The notes: generated by a model not told the origin, from the letters alone. Positions 14,801 through 23,551 are shown, counted from the stretch's first letter. The stretch: 29,543 bases of DNA from Candidatus Kaiserbacteria bacterium (GCA_007117575.1 SKGH01000021.1:1-29543), one strand, 5' to 3'. Numbers and translations are program-made.

Positions 14801-17278
14801 AGGTACTCCCCCAATGTTAAGTGCTATGTTGGTGGTATCATCGCCGTCTGTAAGGTTAGCTGACGGAGACATGTTCCATGCTCCACCACTTATGCCTACG
14901 TCACTCCAACCGGTGGCCATAGAACATGTTGTCACTCTTCTTGCCGACTCTAATCGGTAGTTGCGTGCCGGAGTGGTCTGTCCACCTTGGTTTGAAATAG
15001 CTAGACGTAAACGTATCGGAGAATCAATACGTAATTGATCAAGAGGCGTGTCGTGTTGTCCGAAAGTGGCTGACGTTGCTTCTGCTTCACTACCATCATT
15101 ATTACGCCAGTGGTAATGTACTTGCGCTGTCTCATCTGTTACAAAGGTGGTATCTCCGGCAATTTCTACTAGTGCGGCCGGACCAATGTCTCCCTGATCA
15201 ATAACAATATCAGTGGAAGGGTCGTTTATTCTAAAACTGATACTACCTCCATCAGCAGTTGTGGAAGCAATATCGTAAACAATATACAGACACAGACTTT
15301 GTTCAGGGTCTACACTTACCGATCCGCTAAAGGTAGCAGTGCCTATTGACGAAAAACCACCACTTTGAGTACCACCAAATTGAGTATCGTTGCTCTGGTA
15401 TGATTCACTTGTACAGTCGTAAGGACTGGTGGTGTCAAGATCGTAATAAAGTCTCAGATTTTCAATATCATTCGCTATATCAGCAGTACCGGTGGCGGAG
15501 ATAGTAATGGAAGATATTTCATGTGCCCCTATGGTTTGGTCGGTGATAACAAATGCTCCGCCTGCGTAAACATTTTGGCTTGGTATCTCAACAGTTGAGA
15601 TCTGTGTGCCTAGAGTGCTTACGGTTAGATCTGAGAAAGTTGTAGCCTCTGCGTAATGTTCATAAGTATCAAGTGCGGTACCTGAAGCCGTTACACGAAA
15701 ACAGTAGGTAATTCCGTCTCCAGCGTCCTGAGTTGCTTCAATGGCATACTCAAGTTCAACAAAATCATTTTCTGCCAATGTCAAATTGCCGGTTTGAAAG
15801 TTTGTATCACGAATTCCACCGTTAGAGGTTAAGAAGTTGCCTCCTGTAGGGTTACTCAAACCACCGTCTGCCACAGGTATGTCCGTGGTATTGTCGCCAT
15901 CAGTCAGGTTGCTTGTCGGTGACATCTCCCATAGTGCCCCACTGCTTCCAACTGTTTGCCAGTTACTGATCGCCTGACAGCTGGTTACTCTTTGTCCATA
16001 CTCTAGACGAAAAGCTGAAGCGTCACTGGTCTTATTGCCTTGGTTTGAAACACCAAGACGAAGTCTTAATGTGGTTTCTCTGGGCGCGGCATCAAAGCTG
16101 GTGTTTTCATTACCGCCAGTAACTGATGTAGCCGTTTCTTCATCACCATCATCGTTGCGCCAATGGTAACCAAATTGCGTTAAGTCAACACGTCTTACTG
16201 TACTTACTCCATTTATAGTAACTGATTCATCCGGCTCCAAAAAACTGGTTGAAAACGCAATATCGTTTGGTGGGTCGTTAATGCTTAAGTTAATTGTGTC
16301 ACCGGCTTGAGCACTATTTTTTATATCAACCACCACATAAACACACATAGATTGTGTAGTGGTTATGGAAACGTTGTCAGTAAAAGTGGCTGTACCATTC
16401 GCTCCGTTGAAAGTGGTGGTAGCTCCGAACATTGACTCGTTTCCGGTGTAAGAAACATTACTACAATCGTAAGGGGTGGTAGTATCAAGTGCGTAGTATA
16501 GACGCACATTATCAAGATCATTGCCTGCGTGAATGGTGCCGGATTCGGAAATAGTGATACTTGTTATATTGCTACTATCGACATTTTCTATAAACGTGAA
16601 TGCTCCACCAAGGTATTGATTGATTGATCCGGCGTCTACGTCTTGTTGGGTACCTATACTGTCGACTGTTACATTTACTATCGGGTCATAGGTTATTTCA
16701 GCGTAGAGGGCAAAAGCTCGACAACCGCCCGGCTGACCACCAGTGGTTCTGGTACATGATAACCGAACGTGTAGGTCGTCCAATTCATCCTGATCTAGAG
16801 ATAAGCCACTAAAGGTCACAGTATCCCACTGAGCTGAGGTACGTTGCGGTATGGCTTGGTTGCTTGCGATCACAGTTTCTTCGTCGGATTCGTACAGTCC
16901 GATCTGAAACTCCATGTTGGTGTTACCGGTGTTAGTGTGGTACAAGTAAAATGTGATACTTGTAACAGTTTCTACATCATCAAGTGGTGCCAGCTGATAA
17001 AAATCCATTTGGTGGTCGATTGAAAACTGTAAGAAGTCAGAGCCGGTTGCCGGGTTATCGGGTGAAAAAACCCCGTCATTTAGACAGTCGTAGTTACCGG
17101 AACTACCGCAACCGGTGGGGGTTGCCATCACCGTTCCGTCAGAAGCGGGTTCTCGAATGACTGTTTCTGCCACCACTTCAGACCAGACCCAGAACAAGGT
17201 TAGTAGTAGCGATAGTGTAGCGCCAACGACCGTAGCCTTACGTTTAATACTTAAACTATTTGGCACAATAATTCTCAT
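11813..17278 (-). CDS. Giant repetitive surface protein with WxL-like C-terminal beta domain
   Basis: The 1821-residue product has a signal at about 13-38. Residues 45-200 form an N-terminal beta domain. Two homologous units at about 205-548 and 554-895 each carry DLDNVRLYYALDTTTPYDC-type strands, YHWRNxDG, SNQG, VTxC and YCFRVT motifs. A second tandem pair lies at about 902-1085 and 1089-1275 (IQR...SxSRAF). Degenerate WxW/E units are at about 1278-1460 and 1472-1640. The C-terminal ~160 residues (HRLTIDTNATEGYQV to NYQNTINYIAVPVF) resemble a WxL-like domain, though the canonical WxL motifs are absent. Paired cysteines suggest oxidised, extracellular folding. AGAGGT lies 3 bases before the ATG. 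It is likely a major surface or adhesion protein; ligand unknown. Confidence 0.85.
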   Translation of the reverse strand: MRIIVPNSLSIKRKATVVGATLSLLLTLFWVWSEVVAETVIREPASDGTVMATPTGCGSSGNYDCLNDGVFSPDNPATGSDFLQFSIDHQMDFYQLAPLDDVETVTSITFYLYHTNTGNTNMEFQIGLYESDEETVIASNQAIPQRTSAQWDTVTFSGLSLDQDELDDLHVRLSCTRTTGGQPGGCRAFALYAEITYDPIVNVTVDSIGTQQDVDAGSINQYLGGAFTFIENVDSSNITSITISESGTIHAGNDLDNVRLYYALDTTTPYDCSNVSYTGNESMFGATTTFNGANGTATFTDNVSITTTQSMCVYVVVDIKNSAQAGDTINLSINDPPNDIAFSTSFLEPDESVTINGVSTVRRVDLTQFGYHWRNDDGDEETATSVTGGNENTSFDAAPRETTLRLRLGVSNQGNKTSDASAFRLEYGQRVTSCQAISNWQTVGSSGALWEMSPTSNLTDGDNTTDIPVADGGLSNPTGGNFLTSNGGIRDTNFQTGNLTLAENDFVELEYAIEATQDAGDGITYCFRVTASGTALDTYEHYAEATTFSDLTVSTLGTQISTVEIPSQNVYAGGAFVITDQTIGAHEISSITISATGTADIANDIENLRLYYDLDTTSPYDCTSESYQSNDTQFGGTQSGGFSSIGTATFSGSVSVDPEQSLCLYIVYDIASTTADGGSISFRINDPSTDIVIDQGDIGPAALVEIAGDTTFVTDETAQVHYHWRNNDGSEAEATSATFGQHDTPLDQLRIDSPIRLRLAISNQGGQTTPARNYRLESARRVTTCSMATGWSDVGISGGAWNMSPSANLTDGDDTTNIALNIGGVPDPQPNFLSINGGVRDTNSETGSITLQGYTFVELEYSIVATDEAIEGAEYCFRVTDSGSPLDTYLTYPRVTIKEPTDYLIQRGWLNISGTSASITAGVDYEAPNSADRAFIRITNTLNTGAGGGTSGPADDVTVYISNPGNITNGITFTRPATAGGTTRVAWEIIEYTGAPGGQNELIVRQHGTATYGSAATTATTGTVSGVVNDEQVVVFITGQLNPDTGTNYQRGNSTAFWNSSNDTATFTRGESGNASILSYAVVEFAGMNWQIQRAEHNYTSAGSTETESIDPVNSLSRAFLHTQKRMGAGQNTHGDFGHQVWLSGLGQISFLLDSTATTPSSHHSVVWVIENTQTAGEHMIVTRSNGTQSGGTAPLSLAVNIGKTLDDLEIASIFMNNSGDEPGFGSGQNNFPDPLMSARIISPTQYELWIADTRGSRSWRTEVVEWPTAARTFTQNYYRFYVNNEALTPTKPWPEDGPDVAENSPITLADIPVGMGQSLRIRMTVAIDAAGKVPGVDAFTLQYGERLTSCNAITEWHDLGENNDENALWRGRINTPDSGTPLSDNPPEIGDLLISVSDVAGTYEDGPTSAFTPFPANPGDDVEFDWSIEHNGAKDETIYCFRMIESNGLEFIAYNHYPTLLTAGYVPVLSRWRWYEDHQNVTPDTPLAEENTAPIDIQFPEIYKLRVSVAEVAGATGFNAKFALQYSEYSDFSQTVNTLTATSSCEDNSLWCYAEGGGVDNQAIDTVVISDSDNCVSGVGAGCGTQNESISTTTATLNHEAFSTAEFEFTLKHAGARANAVYYFRLYDLQNDKPVIASTTLPSLVTQGSELVFNVEGVPAETVIQTITTNATSTPTRLIFNDIPLNQPYYVAHRLTIDTNATEGYQVLMFADQHPTNDYGTIIEPITGSNLEPVGWNTGCLLSAQSCFGYRTTDDILSGGSTRFAPSDSWSALSFTPKEVMYNPTPTIDTYDIVYAIQVSAMQEAGNYQNTINYIAVPVF
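14594..15619 (-). repeat. Internal repeat unit 2 of the giant surface protein
   Basis: This codes for residues about 554-895. It matches unit 1 in motif order: IENLRLYYDLDTTSPYDC, YHWRNNDGSE, SNQGGQT, RRVTTC, NLTDGDDTTNI, NGGVRDTNSETG and YCFRVTDSG. The spacing between the two YHWRN motifs is about 351 residues. The match is at protein level and diverged at base level. Confidence 0.85.
15635..16666 (-). repeat. Internal repeat unit 1 of the giant surface protein
   Basis: This codes for residues about 205-548, with LDNVRLYYALDTTTPYDC, YHWRNDDGDE, SNQGNKT, QRVTSC, NLTDGDNTTDI, NGGIRDTNFQTG and YCFRVTASG. Unit 2 repeats the same order, which points to an ancient tandem duplication. Confidence 0.85.
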
Positions 17279-17281
17279 AAT

Positions 17282-17287
17282 ACCTCT
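17282..17287 (-). promoter_or_regulatory. Ribosome binding site of the giant surface protein gene
   Basis: AGAGGT lies 3 bases before the ATG at 17278. Most genes in this window have no recognisable Shine-Dalgarno sequence, so its presence here supports the chosen start. TATAGAG overlaps it, but no clear promoter is seen. Confidence 0.5.
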
Positions 17288-17341
17288 ATACTACGCCACT
17301 AGGCTAGTGCTGACCAGAGAATGGTTGGGTATGTCAGCGTA

Positions 17342-19255
17342 TCAGTAGGTTGCCGGTGTACTACTGCCAACAGTGCCGGTACCGTTTGAGGTCGGTTCAG
17401 TGACGTTTAGGTAAGGTTCTATTACCAGATCATTCTCACCCAGTGGTATTGTTGGTGAAGGTGAAGAGAGGTCTAGTGTAGAGGAAGCGGAAGCGTTAAT
17501 TGTGGTTGATGCGTTATCTGTATTATTGTCAGAAGTACTTGCTATCAGGTCTAAGCCTAACTCAAGCTGATCTTCCTTATTGTTGACGGTCTTATTGTTT
17601 ATTAAAGCCCGCGTCTCACCTACCGGATCAGACCGGGGTATTTGAGGTGGTGGTGTTCTTGGCATAGCTGAAAGCGGTACCACTTCCCCACTGGCCGGAT
17701 CAAAACCTTTGGTAAGGATATCACCATTATCGAAAGCTGTATCATAGACAAGGACAAAACGAGGGTTCATCACACGCCCCCCTTCCGGATCGTCTATGGT
17801 TGACAATAACCCTGTTTCTATTTCATAGACAGCCACTTGTCTAGGTTTATTAGCGCTGGCCGCCGTATGCCATATCACATAACCACCGTTTATGTACGGA
17901 GCTAATTGGTGCACATCACTGTAGGTTAACTGTCTTTCAATTCCTTGATGTAGCAAAACTATCTGCCATACACCACCACTCCAGCGTTGCCAGACTATAC
18001 TGTCTCCTGAACGCACCGGTTGCATGTTGTTTTCATTTCCGGTGGTTAACTGTGTCTCCTGTCTGTTATTTAGGTCATAGCTGATTATCTGGTAGCGACC
18101 ATCAATTTCTCGATGCCAAACCACTGTGTTCGAGTGGGGGTCATAGTGTGGCGCGCTGTCATTGTAAAGGTTGTCAGTCAAAGCGATAACCTCATCACCT
18201 ATACGTATGTAGATATTTAAATAACCTGATTCACTAAGGAGTGAAAAGGTTGCTTCATCATTATCTGGTACCGTACCACGAGCTGTTTGACAATAGTAGG
18301 AGCCGTCACCAACACTTACACACTCTTGGGCTCCAAATTGGTAACGATTTTGATCGTTAGTTATATTTGCATACAATTCTGTGGCTTCACTGGGGCCGGA
18401 CGTAGCAACTGCAGTGTCTAAATCAGTCATAATGTCTTCATGTGTAGCGTTATCATCAGAATCTTCCAATTGCATACCGTACTCACCTGTATCAGCTTTT
18501 ACAGTGTCACTTTTCGGTGCTTCACTATCAGTATCGCGGACAGTATCTATGTTTTGTTGAGACACAACAGTATCACTGCCATCCGAGGTAGTGATTTTCT
18601 CAGTAGAGGTTGATGTGGTTGCGTATGTTAAAGGGGGCGATTTGTCCACAGGAAAACCTTCAGGTTTAGATACTTCACCGGACTCCTCTACATAAGTTTC
18701 GTCTTTAGTTACGTCACTTGTTATTAATTTATCATCGACACCAGCGAGGTAAGCGCTGGATGTACTGGTGGTACCGGTAGATTTTGTGGAGTCATCAATG
18801 ATCTTTTTTGTATCCTTTAGGGCAATATCTTGTATGTCATTTATATCACCGTCCATCGTTTCTGTTGATGTTGGTATAGAGTTTTCAAGAGTGCTATCAG
18901 ATATAGTATCTTCTGTTTTTGTAGCTGAGTCAGTTGTTGGTAATGATTTATACACCGGGGCTACTTCCATTTCTAATTCTTTTTTTATATTCGAAGTCTC
19001 AATATCTTCATCTACAGTTTTAGTCAACTCAACCTCTTCTTCTCCTTCGGAAAAACTTTCAGTATTTTTCGATAAATTTTCTTCATCATCTTTAACAGCT
19101 GACTCGTGTTCCGAAGCCATACTTAAAGGTGCTATTACCAGAAATAAACATAAACATGCCACACCTAACCATGTCGGTCGGGAACGATACACCCACCTAT
19201 ATAGGCTGACATTATAAAGTTGAGCCGGTTTTTTACGCATATCCCAAATAAACAC
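17342..19255 (-). CDS. Secreted protein with acidic Ser/Thr-rich region and TolB-like beta-propeller
   Basis: The 637-residue frame starts with GTG at 19255; an ATG at 19240 (MRKKPAQ, 632 residues) is an equally good start and gives a typical basic N-terminus. A hydrophobic signal lies at about 29-48. Residues about 50-300 are rich in D, E, S and T and look disordered. From about 300 to 540 there are propeller-like blades with repeated TDN/TTGNENN/TYSD, PxYDPHSNTVVWHR, VRSGDSIVWQRW and INGGYVIWHT, similar to TolB or WD40-like surface repeats. A second Ser/Thr-rich tail closes the protein. I do not recognise a specific family. It lies 63 bases upstream of the giant gene and may share its transcript. 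A C8 tract lies upstream of its start. Confidence 0.75.
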   Translation of the reverse strand: MFIWDMRKKPAQLYNVSLYRWVYRSRPTWLGVACLCLFLVIAPLSMASEHESAVKDDEENLSKNTESFSEGEEEVELTKTVDEDIETSNIKKELEMEVAPVYKSLPTTDSATKTEDTISDSTLENSIPTSTETMDGDINDIQDIALKDTKKIIDDSTKSTGTTSTSSAYLAGVDDKLITSDVTKDETYVEESGEVSKPEGFPVDKSPPLTYATTSTSTEKITTSDGSDTVVSQQNIDTVRDTDSEAPKSDTVKADTGEYGMQLEDSDDNATHEDIMTDLDTAVATSGPSEATELYANITNDQNRYQFGAQECVSVGDGSYYCQTARGTVPDNDEATFSLLSESGYLNIYIRIGDEVIALTDNLYNDSAPHYDPHSNTVVWHREIDGRYQIISYDLNNRQETQLTTGNENNMQPVRSGDSIVWQRWSGGVWQIVLLHQGIERQLTYSDVHQLAPYINGGYVIWHTAASANKPRQVAVYEIETGLLSTIDDPEGGRVMNPRFVLVYDTAFDNGDILTKGFDPASGEVVPLSAMPRTPPPQIPRSDPVGETRALINNKTVNNKEDQLELGLDLIASTSDNNTDNASTTINASASSTLDLSSPSPTIPLGENDLVIEPYLNVTEPTSNGTGTVGSSTPATY

Positions 19256-19276
19256 TTATGCCATACTTGGCACAAG

Positions 19277-19284
19277 CCCCCCCC
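19277..19284. repeat. C8/G8 homopolymer tract upstream of the propeller protein gene
   Basis: Eight C residues on the plus strand (G8 on the coding strand) lie 22 bases before the GTG start and 37 before the ATG start. Such tracts are prone to slippage and can tune promoter spacing. It is the longest such G/C run I noticed in the window. Confidence 0.7.
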
Positions 19285-19371
19285 ATTCATCTTGTATGAT
19301 ACCGTTTTTGGCAAGAGATAGTCTAGTTATTATCAACACCCAAGACCAAATTTAAAAAATATATAAATATG

Positions 19372-20580
19372 CTACTCGTATCGTATAGCATCAAGAGGGT
19401 TAAGTGTTGAAGCTCTACGAGCAGGAAATATACCGGTTAAATAACCCACTGTAGCTGAAAAAAGGGCAATAAAAATCAGAAAAGTGATGGGAAACGAAAA
19501 TAATGTAACCGCTTGTCCTCCGAACTGCGAGGCCGCAAAATTGAGTAGTGTATTAATAATTAGACCAAGAGCTACACCCATTACAATACCTGACAACCCT
19601 CCCAAGAAACCTACTATGATAGATTCAGACACGAACAAGCTTTTGATATCGCGAGGAGCGGCTCCTATGGTGCGCATGATACCGATCTCTTTAGTACGCT
19701 CTAAGAGAGTTACGGTCATGGTGTTGAACATACCAATAGCAGACACTATTAAAGCTATACCTCCAAAAGTAGCTAGTACAATTTGTATTCCTTGAAATAT
19801 TTTAGATGCCTGTTCAACTGTTTTGGAAAGAGCGGTCACTCTATATCCCATCTCCAGCAATCTATCCTCAACAACTGTTAAGTTTTCATTGGTATCCACT
19901 CTCACCTGTATTCTTTCGTAGTTGTCTATACCAACGTAGTTTCGTAGCTCGGGCAACATCATCATAGCATTTAAAACACCTTCTTCACGAGTTATGGCTC
20001 GTACGGTGTATTCCTTATCGATAGGAACCTCATTAACTGTATCAGTACCATCGCCGGCTGGAACTAAAAGACGAAATCTTACTTTTTGTCCTACAAATGA
20101 TTCGGGGTCATCAATACCAAACAATTGTAATACGGCCGGTGAAAGCATTACGCTACTTCTGTCATCAAAATCGTCATCACTAAAAGACTCTCCATGTTCA
20201 ACCGCTACTCCCGCGTAGCGCAAATAAGGCGGTTCGGCACCTTGAATAAATACGTTACCGGTCAATCCCTGAAAAGTTATCAAGGCCGGGAAGCGGGCCA
20301 GTGGCGCCGCGTCAAGTACATGGTCCATTTCTCTGAATTGCAGTACTGTCTCTGGTGTCAGTTGTAAATTTTGAGCACCGGTGGTAGACACACCAAGTGA
20401 GAGAAGTGTCTCACCAAAAACTATTTGTTCGACAATTATTTTTTGTAGACCAAAACCTAAGCCAACCAGTACCACAACCGCACCGGTGCCTACCCCCATA
20501 CCTAAAATAGTGAGCCAAGTCCTTAATGGGTTGGTTTTAAAAGCTCTGGTGGAAAGTTGTGCTAAGTCTTGTATGCGCAT
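19372..20580 (-). CDS. MacB/FtsX-family ABC transporter permease
   Basis: The 402 residues have the MacB-type layout. The N-terminus has an amphipathic TRAFKTNPLRTWLTILGM and a first membrane helix at about 22-45. A large extracytoplasmic MacB_PCD-like domain spans about 46-255. Three C-terminal helices follow at about 270-300, 320-348 and 365-390. GMFNTMTVTLLERTKEIGIMRTIGA (in part) is the FtsX/MacB signature before the third segment. In this family the ATPase drives a mechanical movement of the outer domain, used to move lipoproteins, peptides or to activate wall enzymes. The matching ATPase gene ends 66 bases upstream, so the two form a pair. Confidence 0.92.
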   Translation of the reverse strand: MRIQDLAQLSTRAFKTNPLRTWLTILGMGVGTGAVVVLVGLGFGLQKIIVEQIVFGETLLSLGVSTTGAQNLQLTPETVLQFREMDHVLDAAPLARFPALITFQGLTGNVFIQGAEPPYLRYAGVAVEHGESFSDDDFDDRSSVMLSPAVLQLFGIDDPESFVGQKVRFRLLVPAGDGTDTVNEVPIDKEYTVRAITREEGVLNAMMMLPELRNYVGIDNYERIQVRVDTNENLTVVEDRLLEMGYRVTALSKTVEQASKIFQGIQIVLATFGGIALIVSAIGMFNTMTVTLLERTKEIGIMRTIGAAPRDIKSLFVSESIIVGFLGGLSGIVMGVALGLIINTLLNFAASQFGGQAVTLFSFPITFLIFIALFSATVGYLTGIFPARRASTLNPLDAIRYE

Positions 20581-20646
20581 AATTTTTTGAGACCAAAGGT
20601 AAACTTTTGTGTAATTTTAATATATTTTTTCATATCGATATATAGA

Positions 20647-21969
20647 TCATGATTTATAGCTTACGTCCACACCTTGCGCTATTAGTTTTTCAAAATATCT
20701 AGTAAGACCGTCTGCTTCTTTTTCATTAATAGATAGACCTCCGCTGGATACACTTTTTTGTAACATTTCATTAAATTCTGCTTCATTTTTGACCCCCACC
20801 ACTCTGTCCGCAATTAGCTCTACTAGATTATTGTCTTGTTTTTTTGCAAGCTTTAAACGATTAGAACTAAGTAAATGGTCTCTTAATCTCTCAGCTAGTT
20901 TATGTTGATCAAAAAACAGTTTACTTGTTTTATTATCTGCTCTAAACCTGCGTACATCACTCGCTTGTTCAAGTAATCGTTTGGAAAGCTTTATCATCCT
21001 CACAGCTTCTTTTTGTGGTATTTCCACACCTCCTTTTTCGTATTGCGATGTCAGTGATCGAAGTAGTGTTTTGTTATCAATTTTACCGGCTATATACTTG
21101 GCAATAATTTGCTCAAGTCTAACAAGTTGGTTGTAGGTGTAATCTTGTGTTAGGTAATTTACAAGACTTTTAACTCGTAAGGTGTCAACCGAATCATATG
21201 GGTAAAGACGCGCTAATTGTTCCAGTTCTGTAACTATTGTCTCACCTTCTTTAACAGGTTTGATCTGTTTACGTTGCGGATTTACTACTTCTCTTACCAC
21301 CCAGCCATCTTTTAGGTAGTAAACTCTGTGAGCGTAACTGAGGTGAGCAGCATTGTGTGACACCATTATGATAGTCCGGCGATCAAAGGTATTTATTTCG
21401 TCGATTTTGTCCATTACCTGCTGGGTTGATACCGAGTCTAGGTTACCTGTGGGTTCGTCAGCAAGTAGGATCTTTGGGTCATTGACCATAGAACGGGCTA
21501 CAGAGACTCTCTGTTGTTGACCGCCTGAAAGCATGGCCGGTATTTTGTGTGATACAAAACCCACTCCAAAACGGTCCAGTAAAGATTGCGCCCGCCTTTC
21601 TCGTGTCACCTTATCTGCGTTAGCAAATATCATGGGAAGAGCTACATTATCTAAAACACTTAAGGACGGTATGAGGTTGAATTGCTGGAAAATAATACCC
21701 ATCACGTATCTTTGAAAATAAACCCTTTCAATTATGGGTAGGGCGTATATATCTTCTCCGCCGATAAGCAGAGTACCTCCACCCGGAGGTAACGAACCTT
21801 GAATAGAATACATTAAGGTGGATTTGCCTGAACCGGACGCACCAAAAAGTATTATGTACTCACCCTCGTATATGTCGGTACTTACGTTTGCCAGAGCGCG
21901 AAACTCATTGGATTTTCCTTTGTTATATATAATGTCGAGATTTCGACAAACTATCAGTGGTTTTGCCAT
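20647..21969 (-). CDS. MacB/LolD-type ABC ATPase with ~200-residue C-terminal extension
   Basis: The ATPase core occupies about 1-230, with Walker A GASGSGKST at 43-51, a Q-loop at about 95-96, signature LSGGQQQR at 147-154, Walker B KILLADEPTG at 166-175, D-loop NLDS and H-loop His205. Family members are normally about 220-250 residues. Here an additional helical, charged region runs to residue 440, rich in L, K, R and E with no membrane segment, so it should be cytoplasmic. It has no counterpart I recognise and may regulate or dock the transporter. It pairs with the permease gene directly downstream and follows the fibronectin III gene by 63 bases. Confidence 0.92.
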   Translation of the reverse strand: MAKPLIVCRNLDIIYNKGKSNEFRALANVSTDIYEGEYIILFGASGSGKSTLMYSIQGSLPPGGGTLLIGGEDIYALPIIERVYFQRYVMGIIFQQFNLIPSLSVLDNVALPMIFANADKVTRERRAQSLLDRFGVGFVSHKIPAMLSGGQQQRVSVARSMVNDPKILLADEPTGNLDSVSTQQVMDKIDEINTFDRRTIIMVSHNAAHLSYAHRVYYLKDGWVVREVVNPQRKQIKPVKEGETIVTELEQLARLYPYDSVDTLRVKSLVNYLTQDYTYNQLVRLEQIIAKYIAGKIDNKTLLRSLTSQYEKGGVEIPQKEAVRMIKLSKRLLEQASDVRRFRADNKTSKLFFDQHKLAERLRDHLLSSNRLKLAKKQDNNLVELIADRVVGVKNEAEFNEMLQKSVSSGGLSINEKEADGLTRYFEKLIAQGVDVSYKS

Positions 21970-22032
21970 GTATAATAATTAGAACATGAATTAGTCACAT
22001 AATTGAGTAAAGTATCCACATCATCGTCTAAT

Positions 22033-23541
22033 TTATCTGGTAATGTTACGTACCCAACCAAAGGTTGATTCAAAGTTTTCAATGATCAGGTCAATAATGT
22101 TTCTTTCTTGTATGGGTGTAAACAAGACGAAGTCTTCGGATCTGGCGGAGTTACCAGCTTCGTCTTCACATTCCAACCAAAATTGATAAACAGTAGCGGG
22201 AGCGAAATTAACAATAACCTCCACATGTCTTTCCGTATAATTTCTTTCCTCATTTTCTATGGTTACCGGCTCTACGCCACCGGCAACACCTTCCTGATAG
22301 GTCATTATACAAAAAGCCGGTTCGTCAGTACGCCACTCGACTATCGTTTGAATACGTGTTCCGTCACCCGGAAACAAAGTTGATTCGTTGGTGACGTTAC
22401 TTATTATTGGTGGGTCAACGTCTCTGGTGGTGATAAAGGTTATTGGCTGACTTCGTACCCTGTCACCACTGGCGTTTTCCGCTATAACAAAGGCAACATA
22501 ACGAGTCCCCAAGGTCAGGTCTGATATGCGCATTTGGTGTGTGGTGGCCAGAGACGGTCTACCGATGGAGTTTCTTACGCCGGTTGTCAGGTCTTGGTAT
22601 TCAACCAGTGCTTGAGCCGGCACTGTAGTGTCCCATGCTAAAGTTGCTGAATTTTCTTCCACTTTAAGTACCCTTAAGTTTCTTATTTCAGGCTGTATAC
22701 CTTTTGTGGTAAAAGTGAAGTCCATACTCTCACCTACCACACCCAGCGCATCAGTAGACCTCACCTTAAAGTGGTATTCGGTAAAAGGTTCCAGTCCGAT
22801 AAGTTCAATCTCGTGTTCGTTAGTCATACCATCTGTTCCTGATTGGGAGAAGATGTATTCATTTGGTACATAACGGTAGGCGGGTGAAAAGAATACGGTA
22901 GAATCAGAAGCTCTGTCGGTGGTCCAGCTGACCAAAGCGGTAGTAGTTTCCGGAATAACTGTAGGAGGACCGATTATTGTTAAATCATCAGTGACCCCTT
23001 GAATGGCTTGTATAACCGTATCAAGTATCTCTTGTAATTGTTGCACGTCTGTTATTTCTTGAACATGCTCGATTATTTCTTCAGTAGTTACTCTCTCGGT
23101 AGTTTGGATTGGTACAGGCGTAATTTCAGTGATTACTTCTATCGGCTCACTGACTGTATCGTGTTGACCATCACCGACCGTGTCTTCAGAAATTTGTTCG
23201 CTACTTATTCTGTAGTCGGCAGATATACCCTGATTACCTTCTCTGTCTGAAGACACAACTCTAAAGTAGTAGTCTCTACCCGGCTCTAGATTAGTTAAAG
23301 TAATTTCATGCTGACGACGGTCAGCAGTTGGAATTCTGACAATACCATAATTTGGTTGAAGACCATAATTCACCAAAGAATCAGCCTCTTTATCTGTTTC
23401 CCATGTTATTCTGACTTCGGTATTAGACACCGGTTCAACTTGGACATTACTTATTTTTGGCGGTTGTACTACATTTTGAGCAAAAGAAATACCGCTAATA
23501 GACATCAGTAAAAGAAAGAACACTAGTAAATATCTACGCAT
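22033..23541 (-). CDS. Secreted protein with four fibronectin type III-like domains
   Basis: The 502 residues begin with a signal peptide (about 4-22, cleavage near SFAQ). Four fibronectin III-like modules lie at about 27-115, 186-280, 281-372 and 376-475. Each has the xxWxTDxxADSxVxYG strand and the LEPxTxYxFxVxSxD strand. A Glu/Ile/Val-rich linker at 120-185 looks helical. The last 25 residues (RNIIDLIIENF...) form an amphipathic helix. Fibronectin III modules in bacteria mediate surface display, substrate binding or protein contact; no catalytic site is visible. The gene has an extended -10 box 10 bases before the ATG and precedes the ABC pair, so it may be a passenger or partner of that transporter. 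Confidence 0.88.
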   Translation of the reverse strand: MRRYLLVFFLLLMSISGISFAQNVVQPPKISNVQVEPVSNTEVRITWETDKEADSLVNYGLQPNYGIVRIPTADRRQHEITLTNLEPGRDYYFRVVSSDREGNQGISADYRISSEQISEDTVGDGQHDTVSEPIEVITEITPVPIQTTERVTTEEIIEHVQEITDVQQLQEILDTVIQAIQGVTDDLTIIGPPTVIPETTTALVSWTTDRASDSTVFFSPAYRYVPNEYIFSQSGTDGMTNEHEIELIGLEPFTEYHFKVRSTDALGVVGESMDFTFTTKGIQPEIRNLRVLKVEENSATLAWDTTVPAQALVEYQDLTTGVRNSIGRPSLATTHQMRISDLTLGTRYVAFVIAENASGDRVRSQPITFITTRDVDPPIISNVTNESTLFPGDGTRIQTIVEWRTDEPAFCIMTYQEGVAGGVEPVTIENEERNYTERHVEVIVNFAPATVYQFWLECEDEAGNSARSEDFVLFTPIQERNIIDLIIENFESTFGWVRNITR

Positions 23542-23551
23542 ACTTTCATAA

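Noticed and set aside
18768..19217. 149-residue plus-strand frame
   Set aside because: It is antisense to the acidic Ser/Thr-rich part of the propeller protein; biased codons there keep the opposite frame open.
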